DNA of 64,000 nt, from positions 39,924,745-39,988,744 of the forward strand of contig CM075102.1 in the NCBI GenBank assembly GCA_037576195.1, in the 5' to 3' direction. Positions 49,431-62,000 of this stretch are shown piece by piece. The notes beneath the pieces are model-generated. The model was not told the origin of the DNA. It saw only the letters and a program-made list of their open reading frames with translations, and searched no databases. Origin of the DNA: Phytoseiulus persimilis. Lineage: Eukaryota > Arthropoda > Arachnida > Mesostigmata > Phytoseiidae. Numbering within the stretch: the stretch's first letter is position 1; every line of letters begins with the position of its first letter. The translations under genes and the position numbers were made by a program.

Positions 49431-52400
49431 TCCGCGCCCACCTCCTCAACCAATGCACGTTTTTGACTCCGCAAAACGCGTGGTCATTCCATCGAGCCGG
49501 GAGAGATTTTGGGAGCGCAGAGTAAGTTCGGCAGCCGCATCCCAAGAATTCCAAGTTCATCAAACCTTGGGCTCCCTCAAGATGTTGCTCGGAGCAGCGA
49601 TACTCCTTCGAGGCTCTCAAATGATGGAAAATTGAGCTTCCTCGGTATTACCCGGAGTTGCGTAGTTCGTCGTTGCGTCGATCGGCCCGTAGACGAGTTT
49701 CAACCGCAAAGTTCAACTCCGAAAGTCGGACCCTGAGCTGAGCAGCCTTCACGGGGGAACTGCAAACGCCCGCCGCCGTTCAAAAGCTTTCGATCGAACA
49801 TCCGGCATTTCAGCTTGTGAGTTACGGTAATCGGATGAGCTCTTTTGGCTGATGGTGCATAATGGAAGTCGAGAGCGCAACAAAAAGTACGAATCCAAGG
49901 GAATCGTGGGCTCAAAATATTTCGAAGAGCTCCAGGTTCTCGGTGGAGAGATGAATTTTAGGAGTGGCTAGAGCTCAGACACAATTCTTTTCAGGAAACC
50001 GGGACGTGGAGCGAGTTTCGGGCTGAACCACCGATTCCACCAGTATTCCCTTCGCGAGCTCCAGTTTTCGCTGAGTGCACCTGATTCCACTCGCTCGACC
50101 GTCTTCTCCGCCCTTCCCGCGCCAGCAGAGGAAAAAAAACGATCAAAAGAGTTAATTCAATTCCAGCGTTTATTCGGACGGAGTGACTTGCAGAATGAGT
50201 TCCGATGTCCTTCCTTGTCGTCACTCGATGAAGAGCCCGGCTGTCGCCGAGTTCGAACAGTCGGCACAAAGTGTGAAGAATGTCAGTCAAGAACATTGTC
50301 ATGTTCGCTCGAGGGACACCGTTCGGATGGAAACTCTTCGCGGAGGTCCTCCTAGAGGGACTCACGAGCTCGCCTCTCATATTCGTCCCAGACATCCCTA
50401 ACGAGACAGAAATCAGTCCGTCCGAGCTTCGAACCGACTCGGTATCGAGTTTCCGTTGTTTACGCTGTGACTCAATTTGGAAAGAATCTTCCCGGGCTCA
50501 TCCGATGCGACGAATCCATCGGCCTGCTTCCAACAAGTCCCCGCGACGGACAGCTAGAACAATGTAAAAGGTACTCGATCGACGAATCAGGGAAGGCAAG
50601 ACATGCGATCATAGCTTCGTTAGTCGATCCGCCTGTCGCGAGAAAAGTCGGTATCGAGCAGCTGGTCACCTGGTGCCTCATACCCGGTGCGACCATACCG
50701 AACTCAGCTATGGAAGCCGAGGCGATTTTAATGGATCAGAGGAGGGTTAGCTCGCGTCGTCTCATCGGTACGTCGTTCTTCATCAAATCGTTCTCAGCGC
50801 GGCTATCGCCACACCGTGAGATTAACTTCTCTAACCGGCTCTCACTGCGCGGCCGGATGGACCCCTCTCTCGAAGATTCGCCGCCTCTCGAGTTCCACAG
50901 GCTATCTGTCACCTATCGCCACTCTGTTGGCGAGCCAAACCCCCGTAACGCGATTAAATGTACGACGCAAAGCCTCCGACTGCTGTTTTGACGCAAAGTG
51001 GCTGTGGCATCCGAGGCCCATTCTTCATCCTTAGAGCTGCTCACATATCATGATTCATTTCACGGAAAAACCGTGTGCTCACTCGCAGATATATCATTAG
51101 CACCATACACGTCGGATGTGATTCCCAGCTGTTTTGTCAGGATCGGGAGCGCGGCTCGAACTGAGTTGTGAGTTCTCTCCCCATGGAACTAATTCCGAAC
51201 AGTACGTATATCAGAAACGAATGCACACAAGCAGCGATGGAGAAGGCGAAACGCCGCTAAGCCGGAAACTTTCTCCGTTTTCGAGTTAATTACTCAGCAG
51301 GGCGAGGACCATGAAACGTGACCTGGTCGATCTAGTTGCGGAACGAAACCGGTCATAATTTTTTTTTGCAACTTTTACTCCCAGCGCACGCCGCTGAGGA
51401 CAGAGAGCTGGCGGCGTAAGCGGGCACGAGCATTTTGGCGGCCAAGGTTGTAAAGAAGGTGTCGGAGTACGAGCGATAAAACCGCCCTGTGCTATGCGAA
51501 CGGCCTCATGTGTCAAATTTCGATGCAATGCTGACTGCAGCAAACTCCTCGACGATGAGGTCCTCGCTTGGGCGTGACATGGCCTCCAACTTTGATGCAG
51601 TCCCAGAACAGCTCGGAGGGAATCAGCTCCGGCCTCGCATGGCTCCTTCGATTTCTTGAATCCCGAAGTCTCGCTCTGAAAGTTGACGTTCATCCGGGAG
51701 CTCTGTTATTTTCTCGCGATGGACTCGGCTTCTCTGATTCTATTTTTCCTCTTGCTTCTCGTGTTTCTCCGCGAGGGTTCGGATCCGGAGAGGAACTGAG
51801 AGATTCGTATTCCGGATACGCCTCAAAGAAGGATCATTAGGTTCCTCGGAATATGATCCAGCGGTGATTATCCTCACGTCGCTCGAGGGTAGGTTTGTGT
51901 TCGGAGTATAATTTCCGGCACGTTTCGCGGAGGGGTCACTCGAGGATTCGGCATCGGTCGAGGCTTTGAGATCAGTTTGTTCCCGGCTTCGGGGGATTTT
52001 TTCGATTTTGGTCGAGTTTTCTGGCGTGACACTCCAGTTTCCTGAAGTGTGGAATCACTCGGACACGCATTCATCGAATCCCATATTCAGCTGAAAGCTA
52101 TTCCTCCTCTCCACGCCCTTCTCCTGTTCGGACTCTCTGGTTCAGAGCGTCGATGCATCAACAGTTTTTTTTCGTTGATCCGTCGCCAGCGCGGGTCGAA
52201 CCCGAGGAAATCTGGTCAGCTCTTTTGGAGATTGTCCCGGTACGTCATCCTGGATATTCACAGAGGTGACGACACGTGTTACAGGAAATATTGTACGCAG
52301 TCGAACCTCCCTTGTGATGAGTGTGGTGTATCAATACAATAAGCGCTCCCATTCATCGTCGGCCCTATTCATGGATCCGTTCAATCGCTGACGTTCTCTC

Positions 52401-54921
52401 GCCGTTGCGATGTCGCTGCCAAGTCCTGCAGCCGCGAAGAGGAAACCCCACTTCGATCAAATTCCTGAGCAAGGACGCAATTAGGCTCTCGTTCCACTTC
52501 AGCCCATGGAAATTCTACTCTATCACCGGAGAGGACGTCGTGTAAGTTTTCAAAACCCGCGCCGCAAGCGTCGAAATTGAACGTATTTGGCCTGTGGTGG
52601 CCGCTCGGTCGTCTAACTATCTTAGCGACGGAGCCTGATTTGAATATGCGATGCTCGACTAATCCTTTGCGCGCCAGGAAGAGTCTCTGCCGCAACCGCA
52701 AGTATTCAGTTGGTTCGGAACTTCGGAAGTGTGAGGGACGGGCGACGAAAACAGTTTCCCCAGCTGGATGAAACGATCGCATTATCGCGTTTTCGCAGTG
52801 TTCGCCGAAAACGGTTATTGGCTTATTATACTAGCTGAGGACGCTCTCTCGGAACCTTCTCCCGATCGAACCCAAATCTGAACACGGGCAAGCACGTCGA
52901 GAGCACGACGAGAGTGGTCGCTGAGACCGGACTCGTAGTCTTGAGCGATTTCGGAGCGAAAAAGCTTCAACCCTCTCGTTGCAGGAATGGAAGAGGAGGA
53001 ACAAAGTTGATCTGAGACTCGGATTCACAACGCTCATCGTGAATCCGGGAAAGCTGACTCACGAAAAGCAACAAGAGCCAGTTTCCTCTCACTAGCAACG
53101 TCATGAGCGTCCATAGCTCCTGTATACGATGATACAACACTCGAGAGACACATCGCTGGTCTATGCAGATGGAGGAATGAAGCCGGGTTAGCAGCTTGAC
53201 GGGCCCGTGGATGTTCTCCGGCTAACATCGTGCGGGGTCAGCTGCCCGTGAGTGTTACTGTTCCGTTTTCTCCACTGCGACGTCCTCGCCCGTCATCTTG
53301 AGCTCTCCGGCCTCGAGGGATATCACAGCGTGGCGCGGCCGGCTGCCCCTCGCTCCCCGCGTGTCTTGTGTATCGGAGGCATTCAATTAGGCGACTTGTG
53401 TGTTACGCTTCTTCCTCCCCCTTCGTACACCAGCGGAGCGAGTGTCGTAGATTCCCTGCTCGACCGATTGTTGTCGCTGTTTCGTGATCGCTCAGGATAA
53501 CTTATCTGTGCACTTTCATGCTGGCTCCAGCCGTTGCATGAATAGTGTTCATCCAGGAAGCTCTCCCGCCGCATCTGCCGGCTGTTGAGCAGCTCGCCCG
53601 GAGAATCCGATTACGGATCAGGCCTGGCTCGAGAGCATAGAGAACAAAGAAATCTCCGAGTTGCCTGGCGACCAGATAAGAGTCGCTGATAATTGATAGA
53701 TCATCGAGCGCCTCGTCAAAGGGAAATGAGCACCACGAAACTTCGATTGAGCGCGTCGTGCATAATAGGCCGCTGAGATCAGAGAACGTGGACTGTTCTG
53801 TTCCCTCGCACCCTGACAAGTCGTCCGCGTAACCGAGCTCTCCGACACAGTTTTACGTTCGGCCGGATCCGCGATCGTTCGTTCTCTTCCCGCGATCACC
53901 TAGAGAGTGAACACTCAATTCTTCCGACCTGGAGAAGATTCCGAGGGAGATGATGATAACGATTTCGAACTGGATCCTGGCTGATAACGGGAACAGAGAG
54001 AGAAAGGTCGCGAAGCCTCAGGAGATATATCTGGAAAAAGAAATCGTGGAGAGCTGCTGACGATGCCGACGCGGATTTGCTCGCATCGGAAATCAATTCA
54101 TATCTCAGAACGGATGTCTGCGTGGAAGGAATATCGAATGGAAGCTCCGATTCCTGGAGATGAGATGTGAGAAGAGCAGTCAAACTAGTTTGCAGATGTT
54201 GAATAATTTCATGAGTGGGGAAAAACACCTGCGCGAGCTCTGCGATCTTCTCGGAACCGGGAATCAAACGGAAGAAAGAATCCAGTGCGAAGAAGACGCG
54301 TGACCAGAGCGACCATCGCCGAGAAAGGATGTCCTTAGCCACTCTTGCGACAAGCACCGGAAGGACCAGGCTCGCCCAGTTGAATCATTGTAGTCTGGAA
54401 GCTGCGGCGTGTGGAAAACGTCCAGCCATTTGCGTAGTCAATAAGACAGCTTCAAGACATAGTGGAATGACGGGCTTGTTGCACAAATATTTACTGAGAA
54501 CTCTGAGTTAATGTATTGCGTTGCTCCGAGAAGGGGATTTTCGGCTGACCCGATACTCACACGTTGTAACGCGGCAATGGTGGATCGAGGAAATGCACGA
54601 GGCTCGTCAGAAGAGCCTGATATATCAAGAGAGTAAGGGGGAATCTTCTCGCTCCCAAGATGATCGAAGCCGGGTTTCCTTTCTCGAGGTCTTGAGACGG
54701 AGCACGGCAATCATAAGCTCGACACATCGCGAAGGTTTCTGCTGCCTCATCAGCAGTTTCGGGTTGATTCCGTGATTTTGCTAAAGTTGCTCGGAAGACC
54801 CAGATAATCTCTTCCAGGAGGAAAACAAGCGCTTGCGTTTCGCACTGGGCGAGCGAATCTCAATCATGGGAATATGCGCGCGACCGTTAATGATCTAGTG
54901 GCATCGGGACTCTAAGCCCTT

Positions 54922-54951
54922 CGTTTGTTTGTTTGTTCGTTTGTTTGTTTG
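54922..54951 (+). repeat. TTTG tetranucleotide microsatellite
   Basis: About seven GTTT units lie here, with one T-to-C change in the middle. An open frame on the minus strand reads through it as a Lys-Gln-Thr-Asn repeat, which is an artefact of the repeat. Confidence 0.9.
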
Positions 54952-55082
54952 CGAATGGTTCCGGAAGTCTCGCTTGTAAGAAGGGGATGCGCCTGATTTG
55001 CGTGGGGCAGCCGCAAGGGAGCTTTGCTCGAATGATGGATTCGTTCGAAAGTTCGGAGAGCCCTGTTCCGCTAACTCCTCGA

Positions 55083-55094
55083 CCCCCCCCCCCC
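55083..55094 (+). repeat. Poly-C run of 12
   Basis: Twelve C in a row, the second long poly-C run in the right part of the window. A shorter C8 run occurs at 29853-29860. Confidence 0.9.
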
Positions 55095-58000
55095 TCAATC
55101 TACTTCCCATGCCGCAAGCCGTCGTTCCTTTCCTCGCTGTCGTCTTGCACTGTTTGTCCGTCGGGTTCCGCTCGTTCGTATATGCGTCGGTTCCCAAGCG
55201 CGTCGTTCGGCTTCCCCAATATTTTATCCATGTCATTGTCAGCTTCGAAGTGTGACTTCTTTCCGCGCCCCCAGACTTGTACATTGTGGCATTCTGCTCT
55301 CGAGCTACAGCGACAGATTGCTGCCTTGTCTCCAACGTTTCAGCTCCGCGTATTTTGGTCTCTCCTTCGCCATTGTCTCCTTTCCGATGCCCTAGCGCAG
55401 CGGTCGGCCTCCTTGTGCGTATTCTCCGTTTCCATGATGTTTTCATCTTCCATCACGTTTCCTGGGCGGTTTCTTTTGCACTCATCAACCGGACAAGTTT
55501 CCACATTATTTCCGACGATGGGCAATCAAAAACCTCTCCAAATCTCCGCATCGTCACCTGATAAATGAATTTATGAACAGAGGAAACGAGCGGCGTCCCG
55601 GCTCTTCCGGTGAAAAATTCGGCCGAAATCCCCTGGAGCGTATCCGGGGCGTATTCGCACGCCAGCGTAATGAAACGACAGATGTTGTTCGACGTTCAAA
55701 AACTCGACCCGGAGAGATCGAGACGCCGCGAACGGGTCGGATCCGCCTCACCAACAAAGCGACATCCGACACATTGATCTCATATTCTCCTCGCCTCAAA
55801 CTCCGGTCCGACTGATCGGGTTTCATAAAAAAAAAAAAGCATTAGGCGCCTCTGTGTTTCGTTATCTTCCCCGATGGGATGTCCTCGCGGAACCATCGAT
55901 TCTTAGTTACAAGGTCTCATCCGCCTGCTGAGACGGGAATAATACGCCTGTCTTGGCGGTGGTTCATTTTTCTTCCGACTTTCAGCGTCAGACACTAGAC
56001 GTAGAAGTCTATGGCGGGATCGGAGACAACGGGTTTTCCCTAAGGATTCAAACAGTGTTGAGCCACGGACACATTGCTCGAAAATGTGGCCTGCTGGAAA
56101 CCAATATATCCTGCTCCTCCGCCATCCCTTGTCGCGAGCGCACTTCACCGCCCGGGAAAAAATTGTTGTTCCGCCCGAAGGAGGTTTGGAGCCGACAGAG
56201 GAACCGCAACGACCACCGACACATATCAAGAACCCCTCCGGATCGGTGGGTACGCTCGGAAAAAAACTGAGTATTCCGAACTGACTCCTCGAGCGATCGG
56301 CATCGAGCATGAGGCGAGATCGATTCCGAGTCGTCGGCGACGGAGAGAGAGCTCTGAGTTGCCGAGGTCGGGCTCATGGTGGTTTTGTAGTTTCCAGAGC
56401 GGAGGCGCACGCTGTTTCGCTCTGTTACTCGATCTGACCTCGACTTGTTGCGTCATTGGAGGGAACCGTAAACACCGGAGCATCTGGCGCTCGAAGGCTC
56501 AATCAGGGATCAGGCGAGAACACGTCGAAAACGCCTGGTGAACGGAGAATCAGACGATCTAGGATCCGAAAGTAAGAGAAACTGGGTTTGTAAGGCTGAC
56601 TGCCAATTCCCCGAAAACGACCTCACGTATGTTATATTCCCCATCCGGATTCGGTGGAGGACGCTGGGCCTAGCAGAGGAAATGCGTGTAGAATCGCGCT
56701 GGAGCGCTGTGGCTTTCACGCTGGGTCCGCTCGTTCTCTTCATGCAAATGGAGGAGCCGGCATTGTCTGCTCCGAATTTCCCAAAGCTATTCTTCTAGTC
56801 GCTCCTTTTTCCGTTGCTCACATCAGGACACGCGTAGTCCAGAAAGTCAAGGGCATTTGACTTGATACACTCTCCGAGGAGCCTACGGGTTTCAACAGAA
56901 GTCACAACTAGACCTGCATTCCCGGTTACGATAAAACGTAAGTTCATATTCTTAATCAAATCCTGGTCAGACTACTGTGGTCCATGAATGCCAATGTCCA
57001 CCGCAACGAGCTCTGAATATTGCTCCGTTGTTCTCACCTCTTTCCCATCATCGTTTTCTTCGTAATGGTGCTAGATACGAGAAAACGATGGAGGTCACTT
57101 CTTCCCAGCTCACTGTGATGAACAATTTCGATCGTTCCACTCTTGCCTCTATCTCTGACCATTGCTCGATGAGCTCGTTACATCTCTGAAAGCTCCGAGT
57201 ATAGATTTGAGCTACCAATGCTGAATGCGCAAATCGGACTCGCTTATTTGCGGGAGCTTCCCAAGTTCGAACCGTAACCGTGGGACCTTGACGAAAAACT
57301 CTCATGGCCAAGCTTTGGCAGGACAGTGAGCTCAACCAAAGTTGTCCCCATCATTCACCCCCATTCAGCACCGTGAAGGATGGTAAGAAAAATGTGAAAA
57401 AAAAACTAAGATATCTCTTGAAGCGCTTTGCGACAAACTTATTCGCTCTGGGACTCCATCGTCTATCTTGAGTGCTTCCAAGATTAGGAATTTCCGTTTC
57501 TCCATGAACGGAAACGCAGATCTAGTCAAAACTCACGACCGTGCGACGCACGAGGGTTTGCGGGCATCCCGCAAAAATCATCCTCTCGCCATGACCAGCG
57601 GTTATCGATCTTTCACCGAGCTACTCCCTCGCATTGAACAGCCCTTCAAAAGCTGAGAAGCTTCACTTGACCGCCCCAATGAACGCGATACATGAAGTTG
57701 TTCACCGATAAGTCTTCGCTACCCGAAGGCCATCGAATCGGAGGCGGTGATTCCCAAGCTCCCTGTGACGCCTCCATGGCGAATAGGGTTTCCTCAGCTC
57801 CCGGAGGGTTCCCGCACCTCGTAACGATGAGCCGTGCGCAAGCTCGTCTTTCTATACTCCGAGGTTTCGTTCGTTACGGCTTCCTTTTGGAATTCGCTGA
57901 TAGAAATAGAATGCTGCTGTGTGCTGTAACGGACATTCAGCGCACATTGGAAGCCGTCCTGTCGTCTCTGCCAGCCGTGAAGTGTTGAGGGATACATCCA

Positions 58001-59005
58001 TCGAGCACATCAAGCATGGTTATCACGGACTCAGATCAGGAACCAGCGCAGCAGCTCATTTTGCCACGCGGCGAGCCGTGATGCAAAACTTTGTAACGTC
58101 TGAATTGATTGAAGGTGTCAGGGATTTTCAACGCCGCCATCGAGAGTTTTTTCGACGTCTGAATGCGCGACGGATGTCGCAATCGATCCAACAGTTTGAA
58201 AACTCTCTGTTCCGCTCTTATCCCTCCCTCTTGACGAACGGAAGGCCGGGGAGCCCGCGTCAGGAGCGGCGGGTTGAGCGGTTTTTCCTCGTGGATCCGA
58301 AGTGGATCTGAAAGCAATATCCATATTGGTTTCAGTGTTCGGGTGCTCACTCCTCGGAGTGTAAACAAATGCGTTCGCTTCGGTGAAAGCAGCGTCATCG
58401 AGAAGTACACAGGAAGACCTCCGGCTTTGCTGACCGCGGGTCACGCGGGAACTTGTTAGCGACCTGTCCGCCAACATAAACTTTAGAGAGCATTCCTCCC
58501 TAATCAGGAAAACTAGCGGCCTCAACTTGGCTTTCGGACGAACTTCCGATATCGAGCCGCGATCGGAACAGCCAAAGCTTCGTCGACAGCTTCCCTCGTG
58601 AAGAGAAAACGAGAGCGACAGCGGCGACGCATAGTTGAAACGACCACGTTGCGTGGGTCGTCACGGTATGACAACTGTTTACAAGAAATGAGGCAGGAAC
58701 TCATGAACTAGTTGTAGCTACCGCATGCGCCGAGAGGCCATTCCAGGCCCCGGGGAAGAACCTTCACTCGAGCGTATTATGACTGCGGGGCCTCGAGTTC
58801 GACGGAGTCGTCGCAATCGCTGCACAACTCGGGCCCTGTGTCATAATAGAAACGTTTCCGCCGATCTTCGCTTGTTCGCCGGGGCATTGGCGGACAGAAG
58901 TAGCCCTCCGAAACGGGGCCGGGAGCGGTACGAGCATTCTCTTGTGGTGGTCGCGTGTTGCTCTTAGGCTGGCTTCCTATCTGTTTCGATCCGTGGTTCC
59001 GAGTT

Positions 59006-59043
59006 ATCGTCGACGTCGTCGTTGCCGTTGTTGTCGTCTCGTT
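59006..59043 (+). repeat. Degenerate GTC/GTT/GTN trinucleotide tract
   Basis: The tract runs TCGTCGACGTCGTCG and on through TTGCCGTTGTTGTCGTCTCG. It produces a run of valines (VVVAVVVV) in one plus-strand frame that imitates a membrane segment. Confidence 0.75.
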
Positions 59044-62000
59044 GCTCCGGAAGCGGGTAAATTGTTTTTCCCTTTCTCCTGATTTGAGCAGATTCGGAAG
59101 GTCGCTCAACGATCTGTATGCAACTCGATCTCTCCCGCCGTTTGAAACCAAAGTGTTCGGCGAGCATGCGAGTTTGCTTGCGTGTGCGCTCCACTGCTCA
59201 AAGTGAACGGTTTCCTGTTTATGAGTTCTATGGTGAAATGTCGTTTTGGCCGCTCAGATGATGTCGTCAAGTTCTCCCAGCGAGGAAAAACCGATCTGGG
59301 GGAGGTTGGCAAGAACTGGGGAGCAGTCAGGGGAGAGGCCCGAAAAAAAATAGGAGCACCGGAAACGCTTAAGATCTTGCGACGGCAGAGTCGTTCGTAA
59401 CGCGAGCAAACGAGTTCAACTCTATTCAGAGAGGAGTGAGACGAGAACCGAGAGGGAGGAAGCGAGAGAAGTTCTCGTCGCCGACCTCAATCAAACCTGT
59501 TTGCGAAATCGTCTGCATGCAGTAGAACACAAACTTTCCGGCGAGAGATGACCGTTTATGCGCAGAGGACACCGCCGACCCGCGATGGATTGCTGAGCTG
59601 AATGAATTGACGAATGGCTGCGTCGGCTCATCCGAGCAAGGCCGCTCTCGGCTTGTGGACCGATGCCTTTCCTTCGCCTGCTCAGCCATGGGAACTCGTG
59701 TTGCGACCTTTGGGGAATCTCAACACGCAGGCCACGAGACATCTCGCTGGGAACTGCGCGTGGCTCTGGAACGTGAGGTTTTTCAGATTTCGTAAACCAT
59801 TCGCGCGCTAGTTCGGACTTCGGGAGGGAAATAGAGCAACGTCGCGATTCTCATGCGCTCTTGGATCCCACACAATAAGTTCCCTCGGATCACGTGCGAA
59901 AACATCTCCCGTTCATTGCGCTATGACCTTTATGAGGTACTACGCCGCAACTTGTGTTCGAATCTGCAACGAAGCCAGGGTCAGACTCTGTGCCGAATCT
60001 TCTGTCGAAGGCTCAGCCTACGAAGCGGCACAGGGTTCGTCGGCGTCGAAGATTTATGTCCATTAATAGTGCCCTGTAACAAGTCGGGCCCTGCCCTGCA
60101 TCAGCGAGCACAAATTAACAGCTCACCATACAGAACGATGCGCTCTCTCCCCGTTTGTATATCCACATGCGGATGGAGCGGGAGCCAAGTTAAACCGCAC
60201 TGGAGAGATATCCACCTCCTAATGCTTCACATGAACCGGAAACTCCCGATCCCAGATTCAAGCCACGACCCGTGTGAGAACATCTCGCTGACATAGCCCT
60301 GACAATAGTGAGATAAGATAGGGGACTCGTCGTCTCGCCTGCTCTCGCGAACCGCGTCAAAGTCGAACTTTAGTCCTCTATTGATCCGGGCGACCACAAG
60401 AGATGCAGCCGATCCGTGGACATGGGGTCCGCTGCATTTTTGTTCTGACCGATCATGGGCCGTACGCATAGGAGAACGGAGAAGTCCGCAGCTGAAAGTT
60501 GCATCCGACATCATACGTAGCCCTTAAAACTCGACAAGGTAGGTTTAGTTGATTTTGATGGGCCTTGTTCGGACACCGAGTCTTCCTTCAGGGGTCCCCT
60601 GCGAGTCCCAGATCACGACTCCAGGAAGTCGACTCCACCACGCTCCAACCTCGCCGACGTGAATGGAAGGAGCTCAGTTGCTTCCCGCCATAGTTACGGC
60701 CGCGCGTAGGTTTCGGCATGCGTGGTTATAGTCGTATTATCACGGATCTCGAATTACAGCTTCTGGTAAGCGCGGCTCTGGCTTCACAGGTTGCGCAAAC
60801 CTTGTTTTTTAAACAAAGATCCCTAGCCGCACCTTTTTGCCCGACAGGATGAGCGGTCCTGTTGCTCGATCACTTCGCTGTTCGGCACAACGGGGCCTTC
60901 TTGTATCAGTCTGAGCAACACAATGATTATCTGCGCTTATAAACACTGGTCTATACTTGTTTATCAGAGAATCGGTTTGAGAAGCAAAACGAGAAGGTTC
61001 AGGAATTCGGCGCAGATTCTGTGGGTCCGACTCCCACTCTCCGCCATCCAATCTATTTACTGCATTCAGAACGACTCCGTCACGACATTCGCAGCCGAAT
61101 AATTCAGCCAGTCCACTTTCCGAACGCCGATATGGCAACTGAAAGAATGACCCTACGTCAAAACCTACGACACAATCGCAACGGATGTTTATAAAAGCTG
61201 TCGACGGGCACGCCTCGCTACCGTCGCAAGGTTGGAGCCGTTCGATGGTGATTGACATCGGGGGCGGGTCTCGGATATTCCCCATGGCTTCGCCGCGCAT
61301 GAGCGTTTTCCTACCATGGGCGAGGAAGTTCAGCGGAACAACGGGTAAATTCTTTAGCGAAGGCACCAGCTCTGAATTTATTGGGTTAACGTTCGAAGTA
61401 ATCGCTGCACAAACGTCGCTTAGGTGAACAGCGAAACTCAAGAAGTTGGCTTGCATTCTTCAAGAGTTCGTTTCTCCTGGAAATTTCGATCCGAGCTGTC
61501 GAAACGCATAACTTCCCGCATAGCCAAGATCAAAATGCCCGAGGAAAACCAGTGTAGCCCTTGACAGAGACCTCGATTACATGGATGTAGGTAGGAATAG
61601 CCGTTTAGACAACTCAACCGTCCAGTCACCGGATGCAGGAATGGTGACACGAGCTGCTCGAGGGCTGAGCATCGTCTTCATTGGGAACGCGAGCTCACGA
61701 CACAGGGAGATCAGAACTTGTAGCGGGGGAGTCAGACGATTCTCGATCTACGGTGGGGCGTACTGGATGTTCTGGGGAACGAACGACCGTATCCGTGACC
61801 TGGGGAGCCCTTTCGATGTTCAAGGAGTAGCATACACAAAGCTAGGAGCACAAGTTGAGCGCACGTAAGAGCATAAGAGCAGCTTCTGATTCAAATTCCC
61901 TGGAGTGTCAGTGGAGTTCCACTCTTCGAAGTCTGGTCAACTGATCACGAGGTCGGGATCGGCCGAAGAGAGCCCGTCGACTCCTCGCGGGGGAGCGAGT

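Noticed and set aside
54895-55568. Long overlapping open frames on both strands (211 plus-strand, 183 minus-strand codons)
   Set aside because: They run through a TTTG microsatellite and a C12 run. Short charged stretches on the minus strand look briefly protein-like, but no family is recognisable and no single frame is convincing.
58955-59206. Plus-strand frame with a valine-rich, membrane-like stretch
   Set aside because: The hydrophobic run is the translation of the degenerate GTC/GTT repeat at 59006-59043 and not evidence of a membrane protein.
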